From assembly GCA_050309765.1 (NCBI GenBank), contig JBNRMU010000072.1, positions 1 through 6,997 on the forward strand: DNA of 6,997 nt, read 5' to 3'. Shown here one piece after another: positions 1-6,997 of the stretch. A program made the translations under genes and the position numbers. The notes beneath the pieces were generated by a model. The model had not been told where the DNA came from and searched no databases. It saw only the letters and a program-made list of their open reading frames with translations. This stretch comes from CALWRM01 sp050309765. GTDB lineage: Bacteria > Bacillota > Clostridia > Christensenellales > UBA1750. Numbering within the stretch: the stretch's first letter is position 1; every line of letters starts with the position of its first letter.

Positions 1-447
1 ACCTGCGTGCTTTCCAAATTCATGGAACCCGATCCGGACCGTTACGACGAAAAGTTGTTGGCGATCTTAAAGGAAAACGGCATTCAGCTCATCGCCCTGG
101 CCGGCTTTTTGCAGATACTGGGCCCCAAAACCCTGACGGAATACGAAAACCGCGTCATCAACATCCATCCCTCCCTGATCCCATCCTTTTGCGGCATGGG
201 CTATTACGGCCTGCGCGTGCATGAGGAGGCCCTGCGCCGGGGCGTTAAGGTCACCGGCGCCACCGCGCATCTGGTGAACCTGGGCGTGGACGAGGGGCCG
301 ATCCTCTTCCAGAAGGCGGTAGAGGTGCAGGAGGGCGACACCCCCGAAACATTGCAGCGCCGCGTGATGGAGCAGGCCGAATGGCGCATCCTTCCGCAGG
401 CCGTGCGCTTTATGGCGGAGAAATTGAACAAAGGAGAGACGTTTTGA
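1..447 (+). CDS. purN: Phosphoribosylglycinamide formyltransferase (GAR transformylase), 3' part
   Basis: This cytosolic enzyme transfers the formyl group of 10-formyltetrahydrofolate to GAR to make FGAR, step 3 of IMP synthesis. The frame is open from base 1, so the gene is cut by the window edge. 148 residues are visible against about 190-210 for the family, so roughly the first 50-60, including the N-terminal phosphate-binding loop, are missing. The visible part has the LAGFLQILGP strand, then NIHPSLIPSF with the catalytic Asn (codon 160-162) and His (166-168), a conserved His in TAHLV (268-270), and the catalytic Asp in VDEGPI (289-291). The loop after NIHPSLIP (FCGMGYYGLRVH) is about five residues longer than E. 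coli's; from memory this is the form seen in Clostridia and Bacteroidetes. A GTG at position 7 lies inside the domain and is not the start. The stop overlaps the next start (TGATG), indicating translational coupling. Identity is secure. Confidence 0.95.
   Translation, partial: TCVLSKFMEPDPDRYDEKLLAILKENGIQLIALAGFLQILGPKTLTEYENRVINIHPSLIPSFCGMGYYGLRVHEEALRRGVKVTGATAHLVNLGVDEGPILFQKAVEVQEGDTPETLQRRVMEQAEWRILPQAVRFMAEKLNKGETF
430..436 (+). promoter_or_regulatory. Ribosome binding site of the IMP cyclohydrolase
   Basis: A perfect AAAGGAG Shine-Dalgarno lies inside the last codons of purN, 10 nt before the ATG at 447. It fixes that ATG as the start. The reading frame extends upstream to an ATG at 381, but that would add 22 residues encoded entirely within purN and has no comparable ribosome binding site. 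Confidence 0.85.
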
Positions 448-1151
448 TGAAGGAGCTGTCTTCTGCCCTTTCCGCGACCACGTATCCCGGCCGCGGCATA
501 CTGCTTGGTGTTTCCGAGTGCGGAAACTACGGCATCCTCGCCTATTTTATCATGGGGCGCAGCCAGAATTCCCGCAACCGCATCTTTGTGGCGGATGGCG
601 ATGACGTACGCACCAAGGCCTTTGACGAAAGCAAGATGGTCGATCCGTCCCTGATCATCTACGCGCCCCTGCGTGTTTTGGGCAACACCACCGTGGTCAC
701 CAACGGCGACCAGACGGACACGATCTATGACGCGCTGCGCCTTGGCGGCAGCTTTGAAAGCGCGCTGTACACCCGCGAGTTCGAGCCCGACGCGCCCAAC
801 TTTACACCGCGTATTTCCGGTATCCTCGAAGCCTGCGGGGGCAGATGCAGCTACACCCTGTCCATCCTCAAGAGCGAGGACGGGGGAAAGAGCTGTGCTC
901 GCTTCTTCTACGATTACAAAACGCCCCCCTGCGGCGAGGGCCGCCTGATCCATACCTACCAGGGCGACGGCACCCCCCTGCCTTCCTTTGTGGGCGAGCC
1001 CACAAAGGTTGCCATAAAGGGCGACTTCGATTCCATTGCAAACACCATTTGGGATTCGCTCAACGAGGACAACAAGGTCTCCCTGCTGGTCAGGAAGATC
1101 GATCTCGGTTCCGGTAAGTACGAGCAGACGATCTTCAACAAGAACAAGTAA
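447..1151 (+). CDS. purO: IMP cyclohydrolase, PurO-like (archaeal-type) family
   Basis: Predicted to close the second ring of the purine, converting FAICAR to IMP (last step of the pathway) in the cytosol. The 234-residue product matches, by recall, the IMP_cyclohyd/PurO family and not the N-terminal domain of PurH: YPGRGILLG at residues 13-21, YFIMGRSQNSRNRIF at 33-47, and NGDQTDTIYDAL at 86-97. Archaeal PurO is about 200 residues; the longer form fits bacterial homologues. There is no signal peptide or membrane segment. The ATG start is chosen because of a perfect AAAGGAG 10 nt upstream and the one-base overlap with the purN stop. The AICAR transformylase that makes its substrate follows 14 nt downstream, so the two separate genes replace bifunctional purH. 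Base and codon use look like the neighbours, with no sign of recent transfer. I could not verify active-site residues; the family call rests on motif memory plus context. Confidence 0.88.
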   Translation: MKELSSALSATTYPGRGILLGVSECGNYGILAYFIMGRSQNSRNRIFVADGDDVRTKAFDESKMVDPSLIIYAPLRVLGNTTVVTNGDQTDTIYDALRLGGSFESALYTREFEPDAPNFTPRISGILEACGGRCSYTLSILKSEDGGKSCARFFYDYKTPPCGEGRLIHTYQGDGTPLPSFVGEPTKVAIKGDFDSIANTIWDSLNEDNKVSLLVRKIDLGSGKYEQTIFNKNK

Positions 1152-1156
1152 AGGAG
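1150..1156 (+). promoter_or_regulatory. Ribosome binding site of the AICAR transformylase
   Basis: AAAGGAG begins within the TAA stop of the upstream cyclohydrolase gene and sits 9 nt before the ATG at 1166. It is the same heptamer as the one before the cyclohydrolase, which suggests matched translation of the two genes that together do the work of PurH. Confidence 0.85.
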
Positions 1157-1165
1157 CTGCAAAAC

Positions 1166-2347
1166 ATGGCTAACGAACTGATGCTCAAATACGGCTGCAA
1201 TCCCAACCAGAAGCCTTCCCGCGTGTTCATGAAGGACGGCAGCGACCTGCCCATCACCGTGCTTTGCGGCCGTCCCGGCTATATCAACCTGCTGGACGCC
1301 TTCAACGGCTATCAGCTGGTGCGCGAGCTCAAGCGCGCCACCGGCCTGCCCGCCGCCACGTCCTTCAAGCATGTCAGCCCCGCCGGCGCTGCCGTGGGCC
1401 TGCCCCTGACCGACACGCTGAAAAAGATCTACTTCGTGGATAAAAAGATGGAGCTTTCTCCCTTGGCCTGCGCCTATGCCCGCGCCCGCGGCGCGGACCG
1501 CATGTCCAGCTTCGGCGATTTCATCTCTCTGTCCGATGTGTGCGATCTGCCCACCGCCAAGCTGATTTCCCGCGAGGTCTCCGACGGCGTGATCGCCCCG
1601 GGTTACGAGCCTGAGGCCTTGGAGCTTCTGAAGAACAAGCGCCAGGGCAGCTACAACGTCATCCAGATCGATCCCAGCTATTCTCCTGCCCCTGTGGAGC
1701 AGAAGGACGTGTACGGCGTGACCTTTGAGCAGGGACGCAACGAGCTGGTCATCGACGACAACATGTTAAGCGAGATCGTGACGGAAAACAAGGATCTGCC
1801 CGAGAGCGCCAGGCGCGACCTTCTGATCGCCCTGATCACCCTGAAGTATACCCAGTCCAATTCCGTGTGCTACGCCTACGACGGCCAGGCCATCGGCATC
1901 GGCGCCGGCCAGCAGAGCCGCATCCATTGCACCAGGCTCGCCGGCAGCAAGGCCGACAACTGGTTCCTGCGCCAGCATCCCAAGGTCCTGGGCATGAAGT
2001 TCGTCAAGGGCCTGGGCCGTGCGGACAGAGACAATGCCATCGATGTGTACATCTCCGAGGAGTGGGAGGACGTGCTGGGCGATGATGTGTGGCAGAACAC
2101 CTTTGCCGTGCGCCCCGAGCCCCTCACCCGCGAGGAAAAGAAGGCCTGGCTCAGCCAGCAGAAGGATGTTTCCCTGGGCTCCGATGCGTTCTTCCCCTTC
2201 GGCGACAACATCGAGCGCGCCTTTAAGTCCGGCGTCAAGTACATCGCCCAGCCCTGCGGTTCCATCCGCGACGACAACGTGATCGAGGCCTGCAACAACC
2301 ACGGCCTGGTCATGGTCAAGACGGGCATCCGCCTGTTCCATCACTAA
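1166..2347 (+). CDS. purH: Stand-alone AICAR transformylase (PurH formyltransferase domain only)
   Basis: Transfers a formyl group from 10-formyltetrahydrofolate to AICAR, giving FAICAR (step 9). The 393-residue protein is only the C-terminal half of a usual PurH (about 510-590 residues): it starts directly at the transformylase domain (LKYGCNPNQKP, residues 7-17) and has no MGS-like cyclohydrolase domain. The catalytic Lys-His pair is K68-H69 in SFKHVSPAGAAVG. Other family motifs are ARARGADRMSSFGDF, KYTQSNSV (227-234), GAGQQSRIHCTRLAG (246-260), SDAFFPFGDN (339-348) and the C-terminal RLFHH. These match, from memory, the animal ATIC domain more closely than E. coli or Bacillus PurH, where the corresponding motifs read KYTKSNA, GAGQMSR and RHFRH. 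Some authors call the separate domain purV. The FAICAR product would be closed by the PurO-like enzyme encoded 14 nt upstream. Function is secure; the symbol is a convention. Confidence 0.95.
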   Translation: MANELMLKYGCNPNQKPSRVFMKDGSDLPITVLCGRPGYINLLDAFNGYQLVRELKRATGLPAATSFKHVSPAGAAVGLPLTDTLKKIYFVDKKMELSPLACAYARARGADRMSSFGDFISLSDVCDLPTAKLISREVSDGVIAPGYEPEALELLKNKRQGSYNVIQIDPSYSPAPVEQKDVYGVTFEQGRNELVIDDNMLSEIVTENKDLPESARRDLLIALITLKYTQSNSVCYAYDGQAIGIGAGQQSRIHCTRLAGSKADNWFLRQHPKVLGMKFVKGLGRADRDNAIDVYISEEWEDVLGDDVWQNTFAVRPEPLTREEKKAWLSQQKDVSLGSDAFFPFGDNIERAFKSGVKYIAQPCGSIRDDNVIEACNNHGLVMVKTGIRLFHH

Positions 2348-2360
2348 AACACGTTTTCAA

Positions 2361-2394
2361 GCACAGGGGAGGGGAGCAAACCCCTTCCTTGTGC
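2361..2394 (+). promoter_or_regulatory. Intergenic mRNA hairpin upstream of purD
   Basis: An imperfect inverted repeat in the 80-nt gap between the AICAR transformylase stop and purD. The arms 2361-2374 (GCACAGGGGAGGGG) and 2381-2394 (CCCCTTCCTTGTGC) form a continuous 14-bp stem with two G:U wobbles (2366-2389, 2369-2386) around a six-base loop, AGCAAA. The wobbles pair only in the + strand transcript; on the other strand they become A:C mismatches. That favours a role in the operon mRNA. The stem is followed by GTTTGCATG, not a run of U, so it is not a canonical Rho-independent terminator. More likely roles are RNA stability or processing, or partial attenuation between the two halves of the operon. 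No promoter is evident in this gap. Confidence 0.7.
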
Positions 2395-2414
2395 GTTTGC
2401 ATGTAAAGATAAGC

Positions 2415-2421
2415 GGGGAGG
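2415..2421 (+). promoter_or_regulatory. Ribosome binding site of purD
   Basis: GGGGAGG lies 6 nt before the purD ATG. It differs from the AAAGGAG used by the two preceding genes. It could pair, with wobbles, to the right arm of the upstream hairpin (2383-2389) if that hairpin were opened; this alternative pairing is only an inference. Confidence 0.7.
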
Positions 2422-2427
2422 TTCACC

Positions 2428-3705
2428 ATGGATATACTGGTCGTAGGTTCCGGCGGGCGCGAGCATGCGCTGATCAAAAAGCTGAAGGAAAGCCCCTTGT
2501 GCGGCCGCATCATCTGCGCGCCCGGCAACGGCGGCATTGCCGCCGAGGCGGAAACGGCGGACGTTAAGGCCACGGATATCCCGGGCATGGTCGCCCTTGC
2601 CCGCAGGGAAAAGGTGGGCCTTGCCGTCATCGCGCCGGACGATCCGCTGGTGCTCGGCATGGCGGATGCCATGGAGCGCGCCGGCATTCCCGCCTTCGGC
2701 CCTTCCAGACGCGCCGCCAAGATCGAGGGCAGCAAGCTGTTTGCCAAGGAAATGATGAAAGAATACGGCATCCCGACGGCGGAATTCCAGAGCTTTACCG
2801 ATGCCGGGGCAGCGCGGGACTATATCCGCAAAAACTCCCGCTATCCCATCGTCATCAAGGCCGACGGCCTGGCCCTTGGCAAGGGCGTGCTCATCTGCGG
2901 GGATGAAAAGCAGGCGCTGGACGCCATCGGCAGCATCATGGAGGAGAAGCGCTTCGGTAAGAGCGGCGAAACCATCGTGATCGAGGAGTTTTTGACCGGC
3001 CCCGAGGTCTCCGTCCTGTGCCTGACCGACGGAAAGACGCTGAGGCCCCTTGCTTCCTCCATGGATCACAAGCGCGCCCTGGATGGCGACAAGGGCGAAA
3101 ACACCGGCGGCATGGGCACCATTGCCCCCAATCCCTTCTATACGAAGGAAATCGCGGATGTGTGCATGGAGCGCATCTTCCTGCCTACGGTAAAGGCCAT
3201 GAACGAGCTTGACCGCACCTTTAAGGGCTGCCTGTACTTCGGCCTTATGCTGACGGAAAAAGGCCCCTATGTGATCGAATACAACTGCCGCTTCGGCGAT
3301 CCGGAAACGCAGGTGGTTTTGCCCCTGCTGGACGGCGACCTGGTGGAGCTGATGCTCGCCTGCCGCAGCGGCACCCTGGATAAGACCCCCATGTCTGTCC
3401 GAGAAGGCGCGGCGGCCTGCCTGGTGCTGGCCAGCGGCGGCTATCCCGGCAAGTACGAAAAGGGCCTGCCCATCCGCGGCCTGGACGAAAAGGGCGGCTG
3501 CCCCGGTGTGCAGGTGATCCACGCGGGCACCAAGCTCACAAACGGCGCGTTTTACACAAACGGCGGCCGCGTGCTCGGCCTGGTCGCAAGAGGAAACGAC
3601 TTGAGCGAAGCCTTGTCTTCTGCCTATAAGGCTGCGGAAAAGGTGGGGTTCGACAAAGTGCACTATCGCAAAGACATCGGAAGAAAGGCGGTTTTGAGCA
3701 AGTGA
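2428..3705 (+). CDS. purD: Phosphoribosylamine-glycine ligase (GAR synthetase)
   Basis: ATP-grasp ligase joining glycine to 5-phosphoribosylamine to form GAR (step 2), the substrate of PurN. At 425 residues it is full length for the family. The N-domain opens with VVGSGGREHAL (5-15). PDDPLVLGMADAM (70-82) and AFGPSRRAAKIEGSK (89-103) lead into the ATP-grasp domain, which has VIKADGLALGKGV (142-154), HKRALDGDKGENTGGMG (214-230) and the metal-binding strand VIEYNCRFGDPETQ (282-295) with E284 and N286. The C-domain has GGRVLGLVARG (379-389). PDDP replaces the GPEAP of E. coli, a variant I recall from clostridial PurD proteins. The ATG is supported by GGGGAGG six bases upstream and by the motif starting at residue 4. 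The stop TGA overlaps the GTG start of purL. No defect seen. Confidence 0.97.
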   Translation: MDILVVGSGGREHALIKKLKESPLCGRIICAPGNGGIAAEAETADVKATDIPGMVALARREKVGLAVIAPDDPLVLGMADAMERAGIPAFGPSRRAAKIEGSKLFAKEMMKEYGIPTAEFQSFTDAGAARDYIRKNSRYPIVIKADGLALGKGVLICGDEKQALDAIGSIMEEKRFGKSGETIVIEEFLTGPEVSVLCLTDGKTLRPLASSMDHKRALDGDKGENTGGMGTIAPNPFYTKEIADVCMERIFLPTVKAMNELDRTFKGCLYFGLMLTEKGPYVIEYNCRFGDPETQVVLPLLDGDLVELMLACRSGTLDKTPMSVREGAAACLVLASGGYPGKYEKGLPIRGLDEKGGCPGVQVIHAGTKLTNGAFYTNGGRVLGLVARGNDLSEALSSAYKAAEKVGFDKVHYRKDIGRKAVLSK

Positions 3706-6700
3706 TCTACCGCGTTTATGCAGAAAAAAAGCCGCAGCATGCCATCGAGGCCGCCCAGCTGCTGGAGGAGCTCCGCTCGGTCGAGGGCATCGGGTCGCTC
3801 ACGGGCCTGCGCATCCTGAACCGCTACGACGTGGACGGCCTAAGCGAGGAGGAGTTCCGCACGGCGGTAAGCAGCGTGTTTTCCGAGCCGCAGCTGGACA
3901 ACGTCCTGTATGAACTGCCGGAGCAGAACAGTGATCGGCGCATCCTGGCCGTGGAATACCTGCCCGGCCAGTTCGACCAGCGCGCGGACTCGGCAGCCCA
4001 GTGCATCCAGTTCATCACCTGCAAGGAGCGTCCCCTGGTGCGCTCGGCCAAGGTGTATGTGTTCAGCGGTGCCGTGACCGATGCGCAGATGGAGACCATC
4101 CGCCGCAGCCTCATCAACCCCGTGGAGGCGAGGGAAGCCTCCCTGGAACCGGCTGCATCGCTGGAGCTGGATACCCAGGTGCCGGACATGGTCAGGACCC
4201 TCACCGGTTTTGTCTCCCTGGACAAAAAGGGCCTCGCGGATATGATAAAGGACTACGGCCTTGCCATGGACGAAAGCGATATCGCCTTCTGCCAGACCTA
4301 TTTCCGCGACGAGGAAAAGCGCGACCCCACGCTGACCGAGCTGCGCATGATCGATACCTACTGGTCCGACCACTGCCGCCACACCACCTTTTTGACCCGC
4401 ATCCGCGAAACGGAGCTCACCCATGTGGGCGTGCGTGAAGCCTTTGAGGAATACAAGGCCCTGCGCAAAGAGCTTGGCCGCGAGGACAGGCCGATCACGC
4501 TCATGGATATCGCCACCATCGGCGCCAGGGCGCTCAAAAAACGCGGCCTGCTGGATGCCCTGGACGAGTCGGACGAGATCAACGCCTGTTCCGTCAAGGT
4601 GGACATCGAGGTGGACGGAAAGAAAGAAAACTGGCTGCTGCAGTTCAAAAATGAAACCCATAACCATCCCACCGAGATAGAGCCCTTCGGCGGCGCTGCC
4701 ACCTGCCTGGGCGGCGCCATCCGCGATCCCCTGTCCGGCAGGGCGTATGTGTACCAGGCCATGCGTGTAACGGGCGCTGCGGACCCCACCGTGCCCGTGG
4801 ACCAGACTTTGCCCGGCAAGCTTCCCCAGCGCAAGATCACCCAGACGGCCGCCGCCGGCTACAGCGCCTACGGCAACAGATCGGCCTTGCCACAGGGCAC
4901 GTGCATGAATTCTATCATCCCGGCTATGTTGCAAAGCGCCTGGAGATCGGCGCGGTGGTGGGCGCCTGCCCCGCGAACCATGTGCGCCGCGAGGAGCCCA
5001 AGCCCGGCGACGTGGTGATCCTGCTCGGCGGCCGCACCGGCCGCGACGGCTGCGGCGGCGCCACCGGCTCGTCCAAATCGCACACGCTGGAATCGCTGGA
5101 AACCTGCGGTGCCGAGGTGCAGAAGGGCAACCCGCCCGAGGAACGCAAGCTGCAGAGGCTCATGCGCAACCCCGAGGTCACGCGCATGATCCTGCGCTGC
5201 AACGATTTCGGCGCGGGCGGCGTGTCCGTTGCCATCGGCGAGCTGGCCGACGGGCTGAGGATCGAGCTGGACAACGTGCCCCGCAAGTACGAAGGCCTGG
5301 ACGGTACGGAACTTGCCATCTCCGAATCGCAGGAACGCATGGCCGTGGTGGTGGAACCGCAGAACGTTGCCCGCTTCATCGAGCTTGCGCAGATCGAGAA
5401 CCTGGAGGCGACCCATGTCGCCCACGTGACCGAGGAAAAGCGCCTCGTGATGCGCTGGCGCAACGAGACCATCGTGAACATAGCCCGCAGCTTCCTGAAT
5501 TCCAACGGCGCGCCCAAGGAAACGGGCGTGCGCGTGGACGCGGTCCCGGAAAACAGGGTGCGGGAAAAGGACGATTCGCCCTGGACCGAAAAAGCCCTTT
5601 CCCTTTTCAGCGACCTGAACGTCTGCTCCCAGAAGGGCCTGGTGGAGCGCTTCGATTCCACCATCGGCGCGGGCACCGTGCTGATGCCTTTCGGCGCGCG
5701 CAGGCAGCTGACTCCGGCCCAGAGCATGGCGGCCAAGCTGCCGGTGCTGGAAGGCGAAACGATGGACTGCTCCATCATGGCCTACGGCTTTGATCCCGAA
5801 CTCTCCAGTCAGGATCCCTTCGACGGCGCGCAGTACGCGGTGATCCAGTCCGTTGCCAAGGTGATCGCCGCGGGCGGCGACCTTTCCCGCTGCTGGCTCA
5901 CCTTCCAGGCGTATTTCGAGAGGACAAAGGACGATCCCAGCCGCTGGGGCAAGCCGTTTGCGGCCCTGCTCGGCGCGCTCAAGGCGCAGATGGGCCTGGG
6001 ACTTGCGGCCATCGGCGGCAAGGATTCCATGTCCGGCACCTTTGAAAATATCGACGTACCGCCGACCCTGGTTTCCTTTGCGGTCAGCATGGGCAAGGCC
6101 GGCAGCCTGGTTTCCGATGAGTTCAAGCAGGCGGGCAACAGGCTGTATCTGCTGCGCCCGGCGCTGGACAAAGGCATCCAGTACGAGGAGATCCGCCGCA
6201 CGCTGATCGAGCTGCAGAACCTGATCCGCCGCGGCCTGATCAGGAGCGCCTACGTGGTCGGCCATGGCGGCGTGATGGAAGCTCTGGGCAAGATGTGCTT
6301 CGGCAACGAGCTGGGCGCGTGCATCGAGGCAGCTTTAAGCGACGAGCTTTTGTTTAAGCCTGCCGCGTGCACGTTCGTGCTGGAAACCGCGCCGGAGACC
6401 GAGCTTAAAAGCGCACTGTACCTTGGCCGCGTGGTGGAAGACTACGCCCTTTCGATGAACGGCGAGACCCTGCCTCTGCAGAAATTGCAGGATGTGTACG
6501 AGGCCCGTTTGCAGGGCGTGTTCCCCTACTTAAGCCCCAGCGCCGACGAGCATCCGCCCGTCTACAGCTATATGGCGCCAAGGACGCGCTGCAAGCGAGC
6601 CTATGCCGCTCCGCGCGTACTGATCCCCGTATTCCCCGGTACCAACTGCGAGTACGACACGGCCCGTGCCTTTGAACGCGCCGGCATCACACCCGACATT

Positions 6701-6997
6701 CTTGTGATCCGCAACCTCAGCGCCCGCGATATCGAAAACGCGGTGCAGGCCTTTGTGCAGCGGGCAAAGATCAGCCAGATCATCGCCCTGCCCGGCGGTT
6801 TTTCCGGCGGCGACGAGCCCGAGGGTTCCGCCAAGTTCATCATCTCCTTCCTGCGCAACCCGCACTGCCGCGACGCCGTGCACGAGCTGCTGAACAGCCG
6901 CGACGGCCTGATGCTGGGCATCTGCAACGGCTTCCAGGCACTGGTGAAGCTGGGCCTGGTGCCCTTTGGCCGGATCGTGGATACGGATGAGAATTGC
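3702..6997 (+). CDS. purL: FGAM synthase, large single-chain type; frameshifted, 3' end cut off
   Basis: Glutamine- and ATP-dependent conversion of FGAR to FGAM (step 4). GTG start within the purD stop (GTGA); only a weak AAAGG 13 nt upstream, so coupling to purD is likely. The first frame encodes residues 1-392 correctly, then runs into 46 unrelated residues and a stop at 5018. Adding one base after 4877 restores YGNQIGLATGHVHEFYH, and the frame then stays open to 6997, giving 1099 residues of an expected 1220-1260. Numbering on that reconstruction: PurS-like N-domain 1 to about 85; linker with ELRMIDTYWSDHCRHTTF and active-site H224; NETHNHPTEIEPFGG from 317; GGRTGRDGCGGATGSS from 443; FGAGGVSVAIGEL from 503; GGKDSMSGT 772-780 in the second synthetase half; class I glutamine amidotransferase domain from about 972 (FPGTNCEYD 978, LPGGFSGGD 1030, nucleophile C1075 in GICNGFQ, codon 6923-6925). 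The amidotransferase His and Glu lie beyond the window. It resembles the long clostridial/Bacteroides PurL type. Confidence 0.93.
4875..4882 (+). other. Frameshift site in purL (one base missing)
   Basis: The sequence reads GGC AAC AGA TCG in the upstream frame and ATC GGC CTT GCC from 4880 in the downstream frame. Between AAC (4875-4877) and ATC (4880) only AG remains, where the family has Gln. One extra C gives AAC CAG ATC, coding N-Q-I, as in the conserved YGNQIGLA motif. The simplest explanation is loss of one C from a CC pair, by mutation or by a sequencing or assembly error. Uncorrected, the product would be 438 residues, lacking most of the synthetase core and the whole amidotransferase domain. 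Confidence 0.9.

Noticed and set aside
381..446. Longer N-terminus for the IMP cyclohydrolase starting at ATG 381
   Set aside because: These 22 codons lie wholly within purN in another frame, have no good ribosome binding site, and the family motifs start soon after the ATG at 447, which has a perfect AAAGGAG.
2361..2400. Rho-independent terminator after the AICAR transformylase
   Set aside because: The stem is strong, but GTTTGCATG follows instead of a U run, and purD and purL continue the same pathway on the same strand.
2344..3663. 439-codon open frame on the minus strand opposite purD
   Set aside because: It is a shadow of a GC-rich gene; the product is low-complexity (rich in Ala, Gly, His, Gln), matches no family I know, and purD has every family motif on the other strand.
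4866..4886. Programmed -1 ribosomal frameshift in purL
   Set aside because: A -1 slip at AAC would give the right residue, but there is no X XXY YYZ slippery heptamer, and the Asn codon AAC cannot re-pair as CAA. I noticed no Shine-Dalgarno-like stimulator or strong stem placed to help. A missing base is simpler.
4868..6265. 465-codon open frame on the minus strand opposite purL
   Set aside because: Also an antisense shadow of codon bias, again Ala/Gly/His/Gln-rich. The plus strand codes conserved PurL motifs across the whole stretch.
4880..6997. A separate second gene encoding the C-terminal part of PurL, as in split PurL/PurQ systems
   Set aside because: The break falls in the middle of a conserved motif of the first synthetase domain, not at a domain boundary, and I see no convincing ribosome binding site or start near 4880-4905.
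1..6997. A previously undescribed system, mobile element, CRISPR array, or RNA gene
   Set aside because: Every stretch of 100 bases or more is accounted for by recognised purine genes, and no direct repeats, terminal inverted repeats, tRNA-like folds or atypical base composition were seen.

Overview
The window is an internal slice of a de novo purine (IMP) biosynthesis operon. All five genes lie on the + strand and are nearly contiguous: purN (3' part only), a stand-alone PurO-type IMP cyclohydrolase, a stand-alone AICAR transformylase, purD, and a large single-chain purL that runs off the right edge. They cover steps 2 (PurD), 3 (PurN), 4 (PurL), 9 (AICAR transformylase) and 10 (IMP cyclohydrolase) of the pathway. 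The other steps (purF, purM, purE/purK, purC, purB) are not in the window; purM or purF probably lies just upstream, as is usual in Clostridia.

The gene order, the AAAGGAG Shine-Dalgarno sequences, the PurN variant with a longer FCG-YYGL-type loop, the long clostridial/Bacteroides-type PurL (not the PurS/PurQ/PurL trio of Bacillus), and the high GC content (roughly 60% by eye) point to a GC-rich member of the Clostridia, plausibly an uncultured gut or rumen lineage. This is an inference; there is no rRNA or other phylogenetic marker here.

Layout: 1-447 is purN, lacking its N-terminus. At 447-1151 the IMP cyclohydrolase overlaps purN by one base (TGATG). At 1166-2347 is the AICAR transformylase. 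The only real intergenic gap, 2348-2427, holds a 14-bp GC-rich hairpin without a U-tract and the ribosome binding site of purD. purD occupies 2428-3705 and overlaps the GTG start of purL by four bases (GTGA). purL spans 3702-6997.

Two points deserve attention. First, the slot normally held by bifunctional purH contains two separate genes: an archaeal-type cyclohydrolase and a formyltransferase whose sequence looks more like the animal ATIC transformylase domain than like E. coli PurH. Second, purL carries a one-base frameshift at about 4877/4878. A single missing C in a CC pair would account for it, and the remaining 2.1 kb stays open and well conserved in the new frame, so this is either a sequencing/assembly error or a very recent mutation. 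I see no mobile element, CRISPR array, RNA gene or unknown system in this window; it is a housekeeping region.
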